A stretch of 64,000 nucleotides of DNA, taken from the NCBI GenBank assembly GCA_035399865.1, contig DAOPJW010000004.1, positions 1 to 64,000 on the forward strand. Direction: 5' to 3'. This DNA comes from UBA1547 sp035399865. GTDB taxonomy: Bacteria; Patescibacteriota; Saccharimonadia; Saccharimonadales; Saccharimonadaceae. Shown in pieces: positions 1-8,400 of the stretch (the stretch's first letter is position 1; each line of letters starts with the position of its first letter). A model generated the notes under the pieces. It worked only from the letters and a program-made list of their open reading frames with translations. It did not search any database and was not told the DNA's origin. The position numbers and the translations under genes were made by a program.

Positions 1-1130
1 AGTTATTGCCAAGTTTACCATAACTATTGCTTCCCCAGCAATAGACAGCACCAGCGGTGTCGAGGGCACAGGTGTGATAATAACCAACTGAAATTGCTTG
101 GATAGTCTTTCCAGTCATTGGCGTCCCAGCAGTAGTAACAGCTACTGGTACACGGCTATGGGTAGTGGTGGAGTTATTGCCAAGTTGACCATAAACATTA
201 TATCCCCAGCAATAGACAGCACCAGCGGTGTCGAGGGCACAGGTGTGATAATAACCAGCTGAAATTGCTTGGATAGTCTTGCCAGCCATAGGCGTCTCAG
301 CAGTAGTAACGGTTGCTGGTACAAGACTATTAGTACTGGAGTTATTGCCAAGTTGACCATAATTATTATTTCCCCAGCAATAGACAGCACCAGCGGTGTC
401 GAGGGCACAGGTATGAAACTGGCCGACCGAAATCGCCTGAATAGTCTTACCAGCCATAGGCGTCCCAGCAGTAGTAACGGTTGCTGGTACACGGCTATGG
501 GTAGTGGAGTTATTGCCAAGTTGACCATATTTATTGCTTCCCCAGCAATAGACAGCACCAGCGGTGTCGAGGGCACAGGTGTGAGAATCGCCACCTGAAA
601 TCTGCTTATATCTATAATCAGTTATTTTTATTCCACTGACATAGACTTTTATTGGAATCAAGCTTTGAATCCTAGAATTATCACCTAATTGACCATATTC
701 ATTACTTCCCCAACAATAGACAGCACCAGCAGTGTCGAGGGCACAGGTGTGATGATCGCCAGTTGAAATCGCCTGAATAGTCTTTCCAGTCATTGGCGTC
801 CCAGCAGTAGTAACAGCTACTGGTACAAGGCTTTGGGTAGTGGAGTTATTGCCAAGTTGACCATTATCATTATATCCCCAGCAATAGACAGCACCAGCAG
901 TGTCGAGGGCACAGGTGTGATATTCGCCAGTTGAAATTGCTTGGATAGTCTTTCCAGCCATAGGCGTCCCAGCAGTAGTAACAGCTACTGGCACAAGGCT
1001 TTGGGTAGTGGAGTTATTGCCAAGTCGACCATAACCATTATTTCCCCAGCAATAGACAGCACCAGCAGTGTCGAGGGCACAGGTGTGAGAATAATCAGCT
1101 GAAATTGATTTTATTGTCTTATTTTCCATT
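1..1130 (-). repeat. 168-bp tandem coding repeat (RCC1 units)
   Basis: The conserved block reading gtgtcgagggcacag on the plus strand recurs at 57, 228, 396, 564, 732, 900 and 1068. The spacings are 171, 168, 168, 168, 168 and 168 bp. An eighth, diverged unit lies at about 1130-1290. The high DNA identity between units suggests recent unit duplication or homogenisation and makes copy-number change by slippage or recombination likely. Confidence 0.9.
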
Positions 1131-1690
1131 GGCGTATCTAATGTATAGACGGGTACTGGTTTACTACTATGAATAGTAGAGTTAGTACCAAGTTGACCAG
1201 TGTTATTCATTCCCCAGCAATAAACAATACCGGAAACATCGACAGCACAAGCATAATAATAACCATTAAAAATTGACTGGAATTTAACACTACCAGTCAC
1301 CTCAAAAGTAGAAACAAGGTTTGGATTTGAGTCATCATCACTAGCATAGTCATTACTTAGCACATAATGACAAGCATCATAAAATGGTTGCGAAGCACAG
1401 GTTGTTATCGGTATGCCTGAGCAATCAGTGTCAGGTTTTAATGGATTAGACTCTGTCCAACGAGAAGTAATACCACCACCATTTTTTTCAATACAAGCTT
1501 GAGCATAAGCTAAGCCTGATTCGGATGCTGATTTAGCTATGGCATCATAGTTTTGAGAAAATAATGAATTCCGAACAGTCGAAGTTGTCGTAATAGTAAC
1601 AAGTAGTACTGTTAACATTATCGTTGAGCTTATTAGTATGACAGGTAAAGCAAAACCTTTGAGCACCCTATAATCACGTAATGACACCAT
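1..1690 (-). CDS. Prepilin-like RCC1-repeat surface protein (C-terminus beyond window)
   Basis: The reading frame stays open from ATG 1690 (GGAG six bases upstream) to the window edge, so the gene is 3'-truncated here. The N-terminus (MVSLRDYRVLKGFALPV) followed by a hydrophobic helix of about 25 residues resembles a type IV prepilin/PilX-type signal, with a likely cleavage after the Gly of KGFALP. A Cys-containing linker leads into at least eight tandem RCC1/ATS1-like repeats, each carrying HTCALDTAGAVYCWG and GQLGNNS motifs. The period is exactly 168 bp (56 residues) for most units, with one of 171 bp, and the central units are almost identical in DNA. RCC1 repeats form beta-propellers. I infer a pilus-associated or cell-surface propeller. 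A minus-strand TATAAT with extended TG lies at 1721-1726. Confidence 0.8.
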   Translation of the reverse strand, partial: MVSLRDYRVLKGFALPVILISSTIMLTVLLVTITTTSTVRNSLFSQNYDAIAKSASESGLAYAQACIEKNGGGITSRWTESNPLKPDTDCSGIPITTCASQPFYDACHYVLSNDYASDDDSNPNLVSTFEVTGSVKFQSIFNGYYYACAVDVSGIVYCWGMNNTGQLGTNSTIHSSKPVPVYTLDTPMENKTIKSISADYSHTCALDTAGAVYCWGNNGYGRLGNNSTTQSLVPVAVTTAGTPMAGKTIQAISTGEYHTCALDTAGAVYCWGYNDNGQLGNNSTTQSLVPVAVTTAGTPMTGKTIQAISTGDHHTCALDTAGAVYCWGSNEYGQLGDNSRIQSLIPIKVYVSGIKITDYRYKQISGGDSHTCALDTAGAVYCWGSNKYGQLGNNSTTHSRVPATVTTAGTPMAGKTIQAISVGQFHTCALDTAGAVYCWGNNNYGQLGNNSSTNSLVPATVTTAETPMAGKTIQAISAGYYHTCALDTAGAVYCWGYNVYGQLGNNSTTTHSRVPVAVTTAGTPMTGKTIQAISVGYYHTCALDTAGAVYCWGSNSYGKLGNN

Positions 1691-1720
1691 GATTTTCTCC
1701 ATTTTAAAAACGTTTAGCTA

Positions 1721-1726
1721 ATTATA
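1721..1726 (-). promoter_or_regulatory. -10 box of the RCC1-repeat gene
   Basis: TATAAT is read on the minus strand with an upstream TGC (extended -10), about 31 bases before ATG 1690. It is divergent from the plus-strand -10 box at 1752-1757. Confidence 0.55.
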
Positions 1727-1751
1727 GCATAAGCCATAAGCGAAAAAAATG

Positions 1752-1757
1752 TATAAT
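1752..1757 (+). promoter_or_regulatory. -10 box placing the TSS at ATG 1764 (leaderless)
   Basis: TATAAT is followed by six bases and then ATG 1764. The expected transcription start coincides with the start codon, so an upstream in-frame ATG at 1749 would overlap the promoter and is unlikely to be used. Confidence 0.6.
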
Positions 1758-1763
1758 AATTCT

Positions 1764-2597
1764 ATGAATTTACATAAGATTACTGAAAGTGGCACCCACT
1801 ATTGGATATATAACGATGATTCAAAAAAACCAACGATCGTGATGATTCACGGTTTCAGAGGTACACACCACGGCTTGGAGCTTATCGCAAAAAATTTAAA
1901 TAATTACCGTATCATCATACCTGATTTACCAGGTTTTGGAGAAACGATAGTATTAGATGAAATTCATTCGCTTGAAAATTTCGTCAAGTGGTTGAAAAAT
2001 TTTTTAAGTGAGTTAGGCTTACAAACACCACCTTACTTATTAGGACATTCTTTCGGAAGTATCGTGACTGGAGAATTTGTCGCCAAAAATCCAGACTCCG
2101 TAAAAAAGCTTATAATAGTCAATCCAATAGGTGCCCCAGCCCTAAATAGTCCAAAAAAAATAATGACTAAATTAACAAATTTTTACTTTTGGCTTGGAAA
2201 AATATTACCCGCAAAATTTGCCACAAGGTGGCTATCATCAAAAATTATCGTATTGATTATGAGTTCCGTAATGGCAAAGACGCGTAATAAAAAGACAAGA
2301 AAATACATTCATAATCAACATTTAACCTATTTTAGTACTTTCGCAAATAGTAAATCATTAATCGAAGCGTACAAAACTTCGACTCAACATAGCGTAAGAG
2401 AATCAGCCCCACATATTTTTATACCTACTCTAATAATTGCAGGTGATCGTGATGACATTACGCCAATAGACAAGCAATTTGAATTGAATGAGTTATTTCC
2501 AAAGGCAGAAATTAAGGTTATAAAAGAAGTCGGTCATCTAACTCAATATGAAAAACCCCAAGAAGTCGCTGGATATATCAGAGATTTCTTAAACTAA
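1764..2597 (+). CDS. Alpha/beta hydrolase fold protein
   Basis: The 277-residue protein shows the order expected of an alpha/beta hydrolase. MIHGFRG forms the oxyanion-hole strand, GHSFGS is the nucleophile elbow with the catalytic Ser, AGDRDD holds the acid, and VGHLTQYEKP near the C-terminus holds the catalytic His. The inserted cap between nucleophile and acid is rich in aromatic and basic residues, as in lipase/esterase or haloperoxidase-like members. The substrate cannot be told from sequence. The start at ATG 1764 is chosen because TATAAT lies exactly six bases upstream (leaderless). The last four bases overlap the convergent glycosyltransferase gene. Confidence 0.85.
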   Translation: MNLHKITESGTHYWIYNDDSKKPTIVMIHGFRGTHHGLELIAKNLNNYRIIIPDLPGFGETIVLDEIHSLENFVKWLKNFLSELGLQTPPYLLGHSFGSIVTGEFVAKNPDSVKKLIIVNPIGAPALNSPKKIMTKLTNFYFWLGKILPAKFATRWLSSKIIVLIMSSVMAKTRNKKTRKYIHNQHLTYFSTFANSKSLIEAYKTSTQHSVRESAPHIFIPTLIIAGDRDDITPIDKQFELNELFPKAEIKVIKEVGHLTQYEKPQEVAGYIRDFLN

Positions 2598-3769
2598 CTA
2601 TAGGCATTAATTAAACTGGAATAAATTTCTTCGAATCTTTCAATGGTTTTTTTGATATCGTGGGTACGGGCTATAGCTAGACTCTCTTTACTCATTTTTT
2701 CATATAATTTGAAATCAGAGATTAAATTTAAGATACCTCTTGCAATCTGCTCATCATTATCTTGTTCGCAAAGAAAGCCATTTATCTTATCCTGACATAG
2801 TTCATTCAAGGCACCTGCATCGACCGCCACTATAGGCTTTCCGCTAGCCATAGCTTCTAGTGTAGCGATACTTTGAAGTTCAACTGGCGAGGTCATGCAA
2901 AAAATCGAACCAGCTTTTATTAGTTCAATTTTATCCTTTTCTGATACTCTTCCAGTAAAAGTTACTTTTCGCGAAATTCCAAACTCTCTTGTAATTTGTC
3001 GCAGATTGTCGGCATCAGTACCATCACCGACTATCATCAAGTGAGCATCTTTTGATGAGACAACCCTTACGAACGCTCTTAGTAGAACTGGCAAATGTTT
3101 TTCGGCATCTAATCGACCGATGTAAAAAATAATTGGTCGATCTTTGGGAATTTTAAATTTTTCGAATATTTTTTTATCAGGATTCTCAGGCGTGAAACTG
3201 GATAAATCGATACCATTCGATATGGCCTCAATAGGAACAGGGGATTTATTTAAATCTAGACCTGACATTTCTATGGCCGAACGAGTAGGCAAGGTAATAT
3301 AATCTGACTTTGAGTGAAATCTCATACCGTATACCTTTATCATGTAGTTTATTGGACGAGCGATTGGTGCCAAATGTTTTAAATTATCCATTAAATTTTC
3401 TGGCATTGCATGATTAGTGCTAATGATTGGAATACCACATTTTTGACCATGACGCATCACCGCTTGACCGATGGACATTTGCATTTGAATATGAATTATA
3501 TCGGGTTTAAAATTATCAATAATTTTTCTTACTTCGCGAAATGGATAAATAGAAATTCGGAAATTTTGATAAAAAGGAAATGGCACCGATATTGTTCGAT
3601 ATATTTTATAATTTCCATCAATTTCTTCGTATCTATTGCCAGTTTGACTAGGTGCAATTACGATTACTTCATGGCCACGACTAGCAAGACCATGAGCTAA
3701 ATTTCTACTAAAAGTCGATACGCCATTTATCGTTGGCCAGTATAAATCGGAGGCAATTAAAATTTTCAT
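2594..3769 (-). CDS. GT4-family glycosyltransferase (GT-B fold)
   Basis: This 391-residue protein has a GT-B layout. The N-terminal acceptor domain has the usual glycine-rich start (DLYWPTINGVSTFSRNLAHGL) and GHEVIVIAPS. The C-terminal donor domain has FYIGRLDAEKHLPVLLRAF and the EX7E motif in PVELQSIATLEAMASG. Members commonly move a hexose from a nucleotide sugar onto a lipid or glycan, for example diacylglycerol glucosyl- or phosphatidylinositol mannosyltransferases. The exact acceptor is unknown. A minus-strand TATAAT (3779-3784) lies nine bases upstream of the ATG. It is divergent from the second GT4 gene, and the two promoters nearly overlap, which suggests a shared glycolipid or surface glycan role. 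Confidence 0.85.
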   Translation of the reverse strand: MKILIASDLYWPTINGVSTFSRNLAHGLASRGHEVIVIAPSQTGNRYEEIDGNYKIYRTISVPFPFYQNFRISIYPFREVRKIIDNFKPDIIHIQMQMSIGQAVMRHGQKCGIPIISTNHAMPENLMDNLKHLAPIARPINYMIKVYGMRFHSKSDYITLPTRSAIEMSGLDLNKSPVPIEAISNGIDLSSFTPENPDKKIFEKFKIPKDRPIIFYIGRLDAEKHLPVLLRAFVRVVSSKDAHLMIVGDGTDADNLRQITREFGISRKVTFTGRVSEKDKIELIKAGSIFCMTSPVELQSIATLEAMASGKPIVAVDAGALNELCQDKINGFLCEQDNDEQIARGILNLISDFKLYEKMSKESLAIARTHDIKKTIERFEEIYSSLINAYS

Positions 3770-3803
3770 ACAGCAATGATTATACCATGATAAAATTGCT
3801 ACT

Positions 3804-4886
3804 ATGAATCTCTTCTTTGATGCCAGATATATAAAAACCGATTATCACGATGGGATAAGTCGTTATACTACTGAACTAGGGAATGCCGTTGCAAAATTTA
3901 CGCATGTTACTTTTATAATTTGTGACAAAAAACAACTAAATTTTTTACCAAAAAAAGCAGATTATATATTATCACACAGTCCAACGTCTTTAAATGAACC
4001 CTTGTCATCTTTGAAATTAAATAAGTATAGTCCGGACGTAGTTTTTAGTCCGATGCAAACGTTTGGCTCTTTTGGTCGAAAATTCAAGTTAATTTTATCA
4101 TTGCACGATATGATTTATTATCATCATCGAACACCACCACGCCAACTTAATCCAGCCATCAGATTAGGTTGGTGGTTATTTCACTTGACACATTTACCTC
4201 AACGAATCGTGTTAAATAATTCTGATGCCGTCGTAACCGTCAGTGAAACTAGTAAAAAAGAAATATTAAACGCTAATTTAACAAAAAGAACTGTAAATGT
4301 CATTTATAATGCACCTCAAGATCTTAGACAAAAGATAAATGGCCCTGTCATTCAAGACAAAAAAGGACCTCGTAACATTATTTACGTAGGAAGCTTTATG
4401 CCATATAAAAACGCTGAAACTTTAATAGATGCCATGAAATGGTTACCAAATCACACGCTTCACTTGATGAGCAAAATCACTACTGAAAGGAAGAACGAAC
4501 TTAAAAAAAGAGCTCGAATATCTGCAAAAATCGTTTTTTATGATGGTTTCGATGATATACAATACGCAAAACTTTTGCAAGATAATTCCGTTTTGGTAAC
4601 TGCCAGTAAATGCGAGGGTTTCGGTTTACCTGTCGTTGAAGCAATGGCAGTCGGAGTACCAGTCGTTATAAGTGATATTCCAATTTTCCACGAAGTGGGT
4701 GGTAAAGGAGCTTTATATGCATCACCAGATAATGCAAAAGATTTTGCAGAAAAAATACTAAGCCTAAATAATCCAAAAATACATTTTGATTTGATTAAAG
4801 AAGGTAAAAAACAAGTCGCTAAATTCTCTTGGGATAAATCCGCAAAAAAATTGCTTAAATTAGCTGAATCGCTAGCTAGTAACTAA
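3804..4886 (+). CDS. GT4-family glycosyltransferase
   Basis: The 360-residue GT-B glycosyltransferase begins MNLFFDARYI with the ISRYTTELG acceptor-domain start typical of GT4 mannosyl/glucosyltransferases. The donor domain shows IIYVGSFMPYKNAETLIDAM and the EX7E motif CEGFGLPVVEAMAVGVPVV. It probably acts at the cytoplasmic face of the membrane on a lipid-linked or polysaccharide acceptor. The -10-like TAAAAT (3791-3796) ends seven bases before ATG, consistent with a leaderless mRNA. smpB follows after 20 bp with its own -10. Confidence 0.85.
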   Translation: MNLFFDARYIKTDYHDGISRYTTELGNAVAKFTHVTFIICDKKQLNFLPKKADYILSHSPTSLNEPLSSLKLNKYSPDVVFSPMQTFGSFGRKFKLILSLHDMIYYHHRTPPRQLNPAIRLGWWLFHLTHLPQRIVLNNSDAVVTVSETSKKEILNANLTKRTVNVIYNAPQDLRQKINGPVIQDKKGPRNIIYVGSFMPYKNAETLIDAMKWLPNHTLHLMSKITTERKNELKKRARISAKIVFYDGFDDIQYAKLLQDNSVLVTASKCEGFGLPVVEAMAVGVPVVISDIPIFHEVGGKGALYASPDNAKDFAEKILSLNNPKIHFDLIKEGKKQVAKFSWDKSAKKLLKLAESLASN

Positions 4887-4906
4887 TCTGTTACAATAGT
4901 TTTATT

Positions 4907-5377
4907 ATGGCAAAGAAAAAAAAGCCAAAAGCCAACGTTATTGTAAATCGTCGAGCTAAGTTCGATTATGAGCTAAGTAATGAATTAGTCGTGGGTATTG
5001 TTTTGACGGGACCTGAAACTAGAGCAGTTCGGGATAGCCACGTTCAGTTAAAGGGATCGTATGTAAGTATTAAAAACAGGGAGCTATGGTTAAATAATGC
5101 AAGCTTTAGTCTTAAATTAAACGAAAAAGGACAGGTCGGAGCTTATAGCATTGATACGACACCAAGAAAGCTTCTTGCTAACCGAAAACAAATTGACGAT
5201 CTATATTCAAAAAAACAGGCCGGAATGACAATCGTACCACTACGTTTTCTGGCAAATGGGCGATATATCAAACTTGTAATCGCAATCGGAAAAGGTAAAA
5301 AACATTACGATAAGCGTGAAACTATCAAAAAGCGTGATTCTGAACGCGATACCAGACGAACCATAAAAAACCAATAG
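4907..5377 (+). CDS. smpB: SsrA (tmRNA)-binding protein SmpB
   Basis: The 156-residue protein has the SmpB oligonucleotide-binding barrel: NRRAKFDYELSNELVVGIVL, the VRDSHVQLKGSYVSI stretch (canonical K.gr.nl.dsYv.i) and PLRFLANGRYIKLVIAIGKGKKHYDKRETIKKRDSERD. The last part is the basic C-terminal tail that enters the ribosomal A site. It binds tmRNA in trans-translation rescue. No tmRNA gene was recognised nearby. TACAAT at 4892-4897 lies nine bases before the ATG. Confidence 0.95.
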   Translation: MAKKKKPKANVIVNRRAKFDYELSNELVVGIVLTGPETRAVRDSHVQLKGSYVSIKNRELWLNNASFSLKLNEKGQVGAYSIDTTPRKLLANRKQIDDLYSKKQAGMTIVPLRFLANGRYIKLVIAIGKGKKHYDKRETIKKRDSERDTRRTIKNQ

Positions 5378-5586
5378 AATCAATATTGACAATAAAATTT
5401 ATATAAACTACTAAAATCACTCCCCAATATATTATAATTTGCTTAATTTTCACTTATCAGGGTCCGACCCTGATAAGTTTAATATAAGTTTATATTAAGC
5501 TATTTTTTGGTTTTATAGTTTTATATTTTATTTTTTTGAACTATATATAGATATAATGACAGTTTATTATGGTTTATAATTAGTTT
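5378..5586. other. Intergenic region with two hairpin-forming inverted repeats
   Basis: A TTGACA at 5386-5391, inside the palindrome TCAATATTGA, is followed by a strong hairpin at about 5456-5478. Its arms TTATCAGGG and CCCTGATAA surround the loop TCCGA. A second perfect inverted repeat follows (TTAATATAA, spacer GT, TTATATTAA), then a T6 run. The second one may terminate smpB or a short transcript. The xth -10 box TATAAT is at 5575-5580. Confidence 0.5.
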
Positions 5587-6390
5587 ATGAGATTATTTTC
5601 TTGGAATGTAAATGGGATAAGAGCTGTCATAAACAAGGGTGTTTTTGATGATTTTATAAATAAATATCAACCCGATATCTTGTGTATTCAAGAAACCAAG
5701 GCACAAAGAGGTCAGGTTGAAACTGATTTACCAGATTATTATGAATATTGGAATAGTGCAGAAAAAAAGGGTTACAGTGGTACTGCAATTTTTAGCAAAA
5801 TCAAACCTATGTCAATTATTAATGGATTTGCTGATGAAATTGCAGAAAAATACCAGTTATCAGGTGATAGTTACGGAGATCCAGCAAAAGAAGGTCGAGT
5901 AATCTCTGCAGAATTTGAAGATTTTTGGATTGTAACCGTTTACACTCCTAATTCCAAAAGCGATTTATCACGTTTGAATTTACGCCATAAACAGTGGGAC
6001 CCAGCATTTTTAGAACATATAAAAGAATTAGAAAAAAACAAGCCAGTGTTATTCTGTGGAGATTTAAATGTTGCACACAAAGAGATTGATTTAGCCCACC
6101 CGAAAGAAAATATCAACAAGCATGGTTTTACAAATGAAGAGCGTGATGGTTTTGAAAAATTTCTAAAAAATGGCTTTGTCGATATTTTCAGACAATATAA
6201 TCAACAGCCTGGGCAATATACTTGGTGGTCGCACTGGGCTAATGCTAGATCCCGCAATGTCGGTTGGCGTATCGATTACTGGCTTACTAGCAAATCTATT
6301 GCAGAAAGAATAGTAGAAGCTAAAATCCACAATGACATAATAGGCTCCGACCACTGTCCAATTAGTATAGAAATGGACAAAAAATCATGA
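5587..6390 (+). CDS. xth: Exodeoxyribonuclease III / AP endonuclease
   Basis: The 267-residue protein shows all EEP-nuclease signatures: WNVNGIRA, DILCIQETKA with the metal-binding Glu, GDLNVAHKEIDLA, GWRIDYWL with the catalytic Asp, and GSDHCPI with the catalytic His. It cleaves abasic sites and removes blocked 3' ends in base-excision repair. The first ATG lies exactly six bases after TATAAT, so the mRNA is probably leaderless. Its TGA stop overlaps the ATG of the Nudix gene by four bases, which implies translational coupling. Confidence 0.93.
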   Translation: MRLFSWNVNGIRAVINKGVFDDFINKYQPDILCIQETKAQRGQVETDLPDYYEYWNSAEKKGYSGTAIFSKIKPMSIINGFADEIAEKYQLSGDSYGDPAKEGRVISAEFEDFWIVTVYTPNSKSDLSRLNLRHKQWDPAFLEHIKELEKNKPVLFCGDLNVAHKEIDLAHPKENINKHGFTNEERDGFEKFLKNGFVDIFRQYNQQPGQYTWWSHWANARSRNVGWRIDYWLTSKSIAERIVEAKIHNDIIGSDHCPISIEMDKKS

Positions 6391-6860
6391 AAAAAATCAA
6401 CATGAACCTGTTATTTTTAACAAAGAAAAATCAAGTCTTATTGGCTCTAAAAAAACGTGGTTTTGGTGCTAATCGTTACAACGGCATCGGTGGCAAAATT
6501 GAACTAAATGAAACAGTAGAAGAAGCACTTATAAGAGAATCCCAAGAAGAAATAGGGGTGACTCCGTTGAAATTTGAAAAAATGGCTAATATTGTTTTTG
6601 ATGAATATTTCAAGGGTGAGCCTACATTGGTTGAGGTTGATGTCTATATCGCAAGCAAATGGACAGGAAAACCGACTGAATCAGAGGAAGTAAATCCAAA
6701 ATGGTTTAAAATTAATCAAATCCCTTTTGATCAAATGTGGCCTGACGATTTATACTGGCTACCACAAGTTCTTGACGGTAAAAAAATATCGGCAAAATTC
6801 AAATTGGATGAAAAAGATACAATAATATCCAGAAAAGTTAAGATTGTTAATAGAATTTAA
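6387..6860 (+). CDS. MTH1-like Nudix hydrolase (8-oxo-dGTP diphosphatase)
   Basis: The 157-residue protein contains a complete Nudix box, starting at GGKIELNETVEEALIRESQE and continuing EIGV. The preceding LLALKKRGFGANRYNGIGGK resembles MTH1/NUDT1 more than Escherichia coli MutT. It should hydrolyse oxidised purine nucleoside triphosphates. Coupling by a four-base overlap to exonuclease III and a two-base gap to an NnrD-like gene makes a small damage-control operon. Exact substrate preference is inferred. Confidence 0.88.
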   Translation: MKKINMNLLFLTKKNQVLLALKKRGFGANRYNGIGGKIELNETVEEALIRESQEEIGVTPLKFEKMANIVFDEYFKGEPTLVEVDVYIASKWTGKPTESEEVNPKWFKINQIPFDQMWPDDLYWLPQVLDGKKISAKFKLDEKDTIISRKVKIVNRI

Positions 6861-6862
6861 TT

Positions 6863-7651
6863 ATGGAACACGATTATTGGCATAAACAAACTATCGAAAA
6901 ACCTCTATACCCAGAAATAGAATGGTCAAAGCCAGAGCAAAAGTCCCTGCGAGGTAAATTGGGAATTATCGGTGGTAATAAGCTTGGTTTTTTAAGTGTT
7001 GCAGAAAATTATAACCTAGCTTTAGAAACTGGTATCGGAGAAGCCAAAGTACTACTTCCAGATATTCTTAAAAAAACAGTGCCGAAAAACATGCTGGATG
7101 TAATATTCGCCGATACTAATCCATCGGGAAGCCTGTCAAGTGACGCTCTTGAAAAAATGAAAGCAATGAGCGAATGGGCTGACGGAATTTTATTGATTGG
7201 CGATACAGGTAAAAATAGTGAGACTGCCATACTTTATGAAAATTTTCTTCGCGAGGATAAAGTAAAAATTGTAATAACTCGAGACGCTATCGACCTAATG
7301 AAAAACAATTACAATCTTTTAGTTGAAAGAAAAGATACGTTAATAATTTCATCTTTCGCACAATTGCAAAAAATATTTCAATCCGTATATTATCCAAAAG
7401 TATTAACTTTTAGTATGCAACTGTCTAATTTTATAGAAGCATTACATAAGTTTACTATTACTTATCCGATTACGATTACGACTCTACATAAAGATACGTT
7501 AGTAATAGCTCATGATGGCGATGTGGTAAGTATGTCTTTTGATAATCCTATGCAGATATGGCGAGGAAATACCGCCACAAGAGCATCGGTCTATTGGATT
7601 TGGAATTCTGATAAACCTCTAGAAAGTACGGCATCTAGTCTGATCAAATAA
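6863..7651 (+). CDS. Divergent ribokinase-fold protein, NnrD (YjeF C-terminal)-like
   Basis: The 262-residue protein has the architecture of ADP-dependent NAD(P)HX dehydratase. GKLGIIGGNKLGFLSVAENYNLAL resembles the opening strand-helix, ADGILLIGDTGKNSETA sits where aLviGPGlG is expected, and IVITRDAIDLM sits where VLDADALNLL is expected. The usual C-terminal GTGD nucleotide-binding/catalytic motif is not visible; the region reads IWRGNTATRASVYWIW instead. It may be catalytically altered or a non-enzymatic relative. Position after xth and an MTH1-like gene fits metabolite repair, but the function is inference. Confidence 0.5.
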   Translation: MEHDYWHKQTIEKPLYPEIEWSKPEQKSLRGKLGIIGGNKLGFLSVAENYNLALETGIGEAKVLLPDILKKTVPKNMLDVIFADTNPSGSLSSDALEKMKAMSEWADGILLIGDTGKNSETAILYENFLREDKVKIVITRDAIDLMKNNYNLLVERKDTLIISSFAQLQKIFQSVYYPKVLTFSMQLSNFIEALHKFTITYPITITTLHKDTLVIAHDGDVVSMSFDNPMQIWRGNTATRASVYWIWNSDKPLESTASSLIK

Positions 7652-7654
7652 ATA

Positions 7655-7675
7655 AGCCCTAGATAAACTAGGGCT
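7655..7675 (-). terminator. Intrinsic terminator between convergent genes
   Basis: The arms AGCCCTAG and CTAGGGCT enclose a five-base loop. On the minus strand the hairpin is followed by TATTTATTT, serving the gene at 7689-8057. On the plus strand only A residues follow. Confidence 0.6.
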
Positions 7676-7688
7676 AAAAAAGTACTCG

Positions 7689-8057
7689 CTATATATACTG
7701 GCATTTTATCTCTTCACCTTCTCTAATGCGAAACATCAAGACATTTTTTCCAGTAGATTTTTTAAAACTAACTGAATAATCTATGTCTTGTTCTCCTGGT
7801 TGACGTTGTAAATCGCAAAGTTTTATCACAATATTATTACAAATCGTAACACGAAATATCTGGTCATAAGCTTTTCTTGCTGGACCGAACAAGTCGGGGA
7901 CTTCGCCTAAAAAGCAGGGAGGTAATTTACTAATACATTCCGGACAAGAGTCGTTATTAATAAAAAATTTCACATACTCGTGACTTCTAATACCGATAAA
8001 AATTTCCACTTCTTCAGATTTAATAGGTAACGACAACTTTTCAATACTCATTGACAA
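7689..8057 (-). CDS. Hypothetical protein, about 122 aa
   Basis: No family was recognised. The frame is open back to 8111, but the best ribosome-binding signal in this part of the window (AAGGAGAGG) sits seven bases before TTG 8057, so that start is preferred; ATG 8051 is close behind. The protein has no obvious membrane segment. A Cys-containing stretch (NDSCPECISKLPPC) has a CxxC that could bind metal, and the rest looks beta-rich. It is transcribed from a canonical promoter (8176-8204) with a leader of about 112 nt, divergent from the membrane-protein gene at 8401. Confidence 0.65.
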   Translation of the reverse strand: MSMSIEKLSLPIKSEEVEIFIGIRSHEYVKFFINNDSCPECISKLPPCFLGEVPDLFGPARKAYDQIFRVTICNNIVIKLCDLQRQPGEQDIDYSVSFKKSTGKNVLMFRIREGEEIKCQYI

Positions 8058-8175
8058 GTTAATACCTCTCCTTTCGAAATATCTAGAAATACGACTCTCC
8101 ATCAGTGACAAGATAAAATAGCATATAATTTAAGGTACTTTATGACGAAGCAAAATCGCCTCAAGCCACGCGTGG

Positions 8176-8204
8176 ATTGTAACATTTTTATCTACAAAAG
8201 TCAA
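8176..8204 (-). promoter_or_regulatory. Sigma-70 promoter of the 122-aa gene with palindrome at the TSS
   Basis: On the minus strand TTGACT (8199-8204), a 17-bp spacer and TACAAT (8176-8181). The perfect palindrome CCACGCGTGG (8166-8175) spans the predicted start site and could be an operator. Confidence 0.75.
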
Positions 8205-8225
8205 TAAATTATTCATAATCGTATA

Positions 8226-8254
8226 TTGACAAAATATAATATTTATGCTAATAT
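8226..8254 (+). promoter_or_regulatory. Sigma-70 promoter of the 8401-8919 gene
   Basis: TTGACA (8226-8231), a 17-bp spacer and TAATAT (8249-8254). Predicted TSS is near 8262, giving a leader of about 139 nt. The facing -35 elements of the two divergent promoters are 21 bp apart. Confidence 0.75.
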
Positions 8255-8304
8255 CAGAATATATGTTCATTATTGTTTGAACAAAACGAACTTTAAAAAA
8301 CAGG

Positions 8305-8326
8305 GTCTTTACAGTACATATTCCAT
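8305..8326 (+). repeat. Left arm of long-range inverted repeat flanking the 8401-8919 gene
   Basis: GTCTTTACA followed directly by GTACATATTCCAT. The reverse complement of 8977-9001 is the same sequence with a three-base insert (ATA) between the two blocks. The arm lies in the 5' leader. Confidence 0.75.
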
Positions 8327-8400
8327 ACAGATACAGGAATTGTGCTTTTCATAGAAGCTCAGTTGGTTATATTGTAAAAATTTAGGAGGTGTTATATATT

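Noticed and set aside
142..598. Open frames on both strands across 142-598
   Set aside because: They are shadow frames of the RCC1 repeat array; the true frame is the minus-strand one running from 1690 through the window edge.
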